The translations under genes and the position numbers were made by a program. DNA of 15,092 nt from the NCBI GenBank assembly GCA_002371295.1, contig DFGZ01000291.1, positions 1-15,092 of the forward strand, read 5' to 3'. Of this stretch, positions 14,298-15,092 are shown one piece after another. The DNA comes from Oribacterium sp. UBA3737. GTDB taxonomy: Bacteria > Bacillota_A > Clostridia > Lachnospirales > Lachnospiraceae. Each line of letters starts with the position of its first letter. Positions within the stretch are counted from its first letter, which is position 1. The notes under the pieces are model-generated. The model ran no database searches. It saw nothing but the letters and a program-made list of their open reading frames with translations, and was not told the origin of the DNA.

Positions 14298-14321
14298 TGC
14301 GTAAAGATTAAGATTTACGCA
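14298..14321. promoter_or_regulatory. 24-bp dyad in the rsmI/lipoprotein divergent region
   Basis: TGCGTAAA (14298-14305) and TTTACGCA (14314-14321) are perfect 8-base inverted arms around an 8-base centre. On the - strand the left arm contains TTTACG, a plausible -35 for rsmI with TATGCT or TATATG 16-18 bases on. On the + strand the right arm ends seven bases before the -35 of the lipoprotein promoter. No T-run follows on either strand, so it is not a terminator. It looks like an operator for an unidentified regulator. Confidence 0.45.
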
Positions 14322-14327
14322 CTGTAC

Positions 14328-14356
14328 TTGAAATTGCAATGAAGCTTTGATATATT
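14328..14356 (+). promoter_or_regulatory. Promoter of the lipoprotein gene
   Basis: TTGAAA (14328-14333) and TATATT (14351-14356) are separated by exactly 17 bases, five of six matches each to the housekeeping consensus. Transcription would start near 14363, leaving a leader of about 90 bases before the start codon at 14453. No known riboswitch was recognised in the leader; it holds a CTCGAG-centred purine-rich patch around 14373-14390. Confidence 0.65.
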
Positions 14357-14452
14357 ACAGTCTGTATTTTTTGAGAGGCTCGAGAGGGTCTTTCATTTTA
14401 TATTACAAGGATATATATTGACTTTTACAGAGTTAATTTGAGGAGATTTTTT

Positions 14453-14998
14453 ATGAAGAAGTTCATTGCTATGATTATGATTGCAGCTACTATGCTTGCT
14501 GTTGCCGGTTGTGGCAGTAAGGCAAAGAATGATAAAGAATCAGCAAAGACAGAGACAGCACCGGATGGCAGCATCATTCAGGAGACTACAATGGAAGAGA
14601 CAAATCCTGAAAACGGCCTTCCTCTTTCAAAGCAGCCGGATCCCAATGCACCTGTTGTTGATACAGTAGTTGTTTATGCTATAGTCAATGATAAGATGTC
14701 ACAGGTTATGGATTCTGTGGATGAGCTTACGGATCAGTCACTTCTTGACAAGCTTATCGAGCTTGGAACAGTAGGATCTAAAACAAAGCTTGTAAGCTTT
14801 GAGGAAGAGGAGACAGGCGAGACTCAGGCAGCAGGTCCCGGAGCAGACGCATCAACTGTTTCCATCAAGAAGGGCACACTTGTGCTCAGCGATTTCTCAG
14901 CAGGCGACGGACTTGATGAGGAAACCGCAAAGAAGGCAGTTGCAGACACATTTGCACTCAACTTTGAGCTTTCAGGCTGTGATATTACAATTCAGTAA
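14453..14998 (+). CDS. Small secreted lipoprotein, possibly GerMN-like
   Basis: A 181-residue predicted lipoprotein. It begins MKKFIAMIMIAATMLAVAGC, with a lipobox VAGC and lipidated C20, followed by a polar linker rich in K, E, T and S (about 21-65). The globular part (about 66-181) has VDTVVVYAIVNDKMSQVMDSVDELTDQSLLDKLIELGTV, then KLVSFEEE, VSIKKGTLVLSDFSAG, and AVADTFALNFELSGCDITIQ. The order of strand, helix, strand-SDFS, helix and terminal strand weakly resembles GerMN domains, which occur in spore and envelope lipoproteins; this is a suggestion, not an identification. The ATG at 14453 is chosen because GAGGAG (14440-14445) lies seven bases upstream; a TTG at 14438 overlaps the binding site. 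It has its own promoter and terminator. Confidence 0.85.
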   Translation: MKKFIAMIMIAATMLAVAGCGSKAKNDKESAKTETAPDGSIIQETTMEETNPENGLPLSKQPDPNAPVVDTVVVYAIVNDKMSQVMDSVDELTDQSLLDKLIELGTVGSKTKLVSFEEEETGETQAAGPGADASTVSIKKGTLVLSDFSAGDGLDEETAKKAVADTFALNFELSGCDITIQ

Positions 14999-15014
14999 AT
15001 TCAGTTCATATTAT

Positions 15015-15064
15015 GGAGCAGGATATCCTAAAGGGGAGGTCCTGCTCCTTTCGCATTTCTTTGA
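15015..15064 (+). terminator. Rho-independent terminator after the lipoprotein gene
   Basis: GGAGCAGGA (15015-15023) pairs perfectly with TCCTGCTCC (15040-15048) around a 16-base loop, followed by an interrupted T-rich tail (TTTCGCATTTCTTT). It starts 17 bases after the stop codon. The last 28 bases of the window (15065-15092) show no feature I can name. Confidence 0.8.
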
Positions 15065-15092
15065 ATGTGCATGATACAGTCCCTGCTGTCCG

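Noticed and set aside
15049..15092. Third copy of the intergenic element at the window end
   Set aside because: GTGCATGATACAG is loosely like part of copy B, but the GATAAG block, the T7 run and the spacing are missing, and the window stops too early to judge.
1..15092. CRISPR array, phage genes, IS elements, tRNA or rRNA
   Set aside because: No regularly spaced direct repeats, transposase or integrase reading frames, or recognisable tRNA/rRNA sequence were seen on either strand.

Overview
The window reads as a chromosomal segment of a low-to-moderate GC, Gram-positive Clostridia-type bacterium, most likely a Lachnospiraceae member (Butyrivibrio/Roseburia-like). The reasons are the rplI-dnaB pair, a MecA adaptor, strong AGGAGG ribosome binding sites, a protein with choline-binding-type cell-wall repeats, and proteins whose style matches that family. 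The placement is inference from protein resemblance; no 16S rRNA is present. There is no phage, IS element, tRNA, rRNA or CRISPR array in the window.

Layout: (1) 1-3260, housekeeping genes on the + strand: the 3' end of rplI (ribosomal protein L9), dnaB (replicative helicase), then a separately promoted pair, mecA (ClpC adaptor) and a small CxxC DUF1858-type protein, closed by a strong terminator. (2) 3370-10590, an accessory envelope module: a TetR-family regulator on the - strand diverges from a three-gene + strand operon encoding an MMPL/RND-family exporter, an 883-residue secreted coiled-coil protein of unknown function, and a secreted protein with two tandem beta-type repeats and C-terminal choline-binding-type repeats. 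A 12-bp perfect palindrome in the divergent promoter region is a good operator candidate. (3) 10766-13360, a + strand operon with its own promoter: azlC and azlD (branched-chain amino-acid exporter) plus a membrane acyltransferase-3. (4) 13377-14228, rsmI (16S rRNA 2'-O-methyltransferase) on the - strand, convergent with the acyltransferase. (5) 14453-14998, a small lipoprotein on the + strand with its own promoter and terminator.

Two observations stand out. The TetR/MMPL/coiled-coil/wall-binding module looks like a self-contained, poorly described envelope export or remodelling system. Separately, the terminators at 3200-3256 and 10543-10588 are each followed, at the same spacing, by a matching structured tail (about 3263-3344 and 10594-10674). 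This reveals a two-copy intergenic element of about 135-145 bp that no gene explains.
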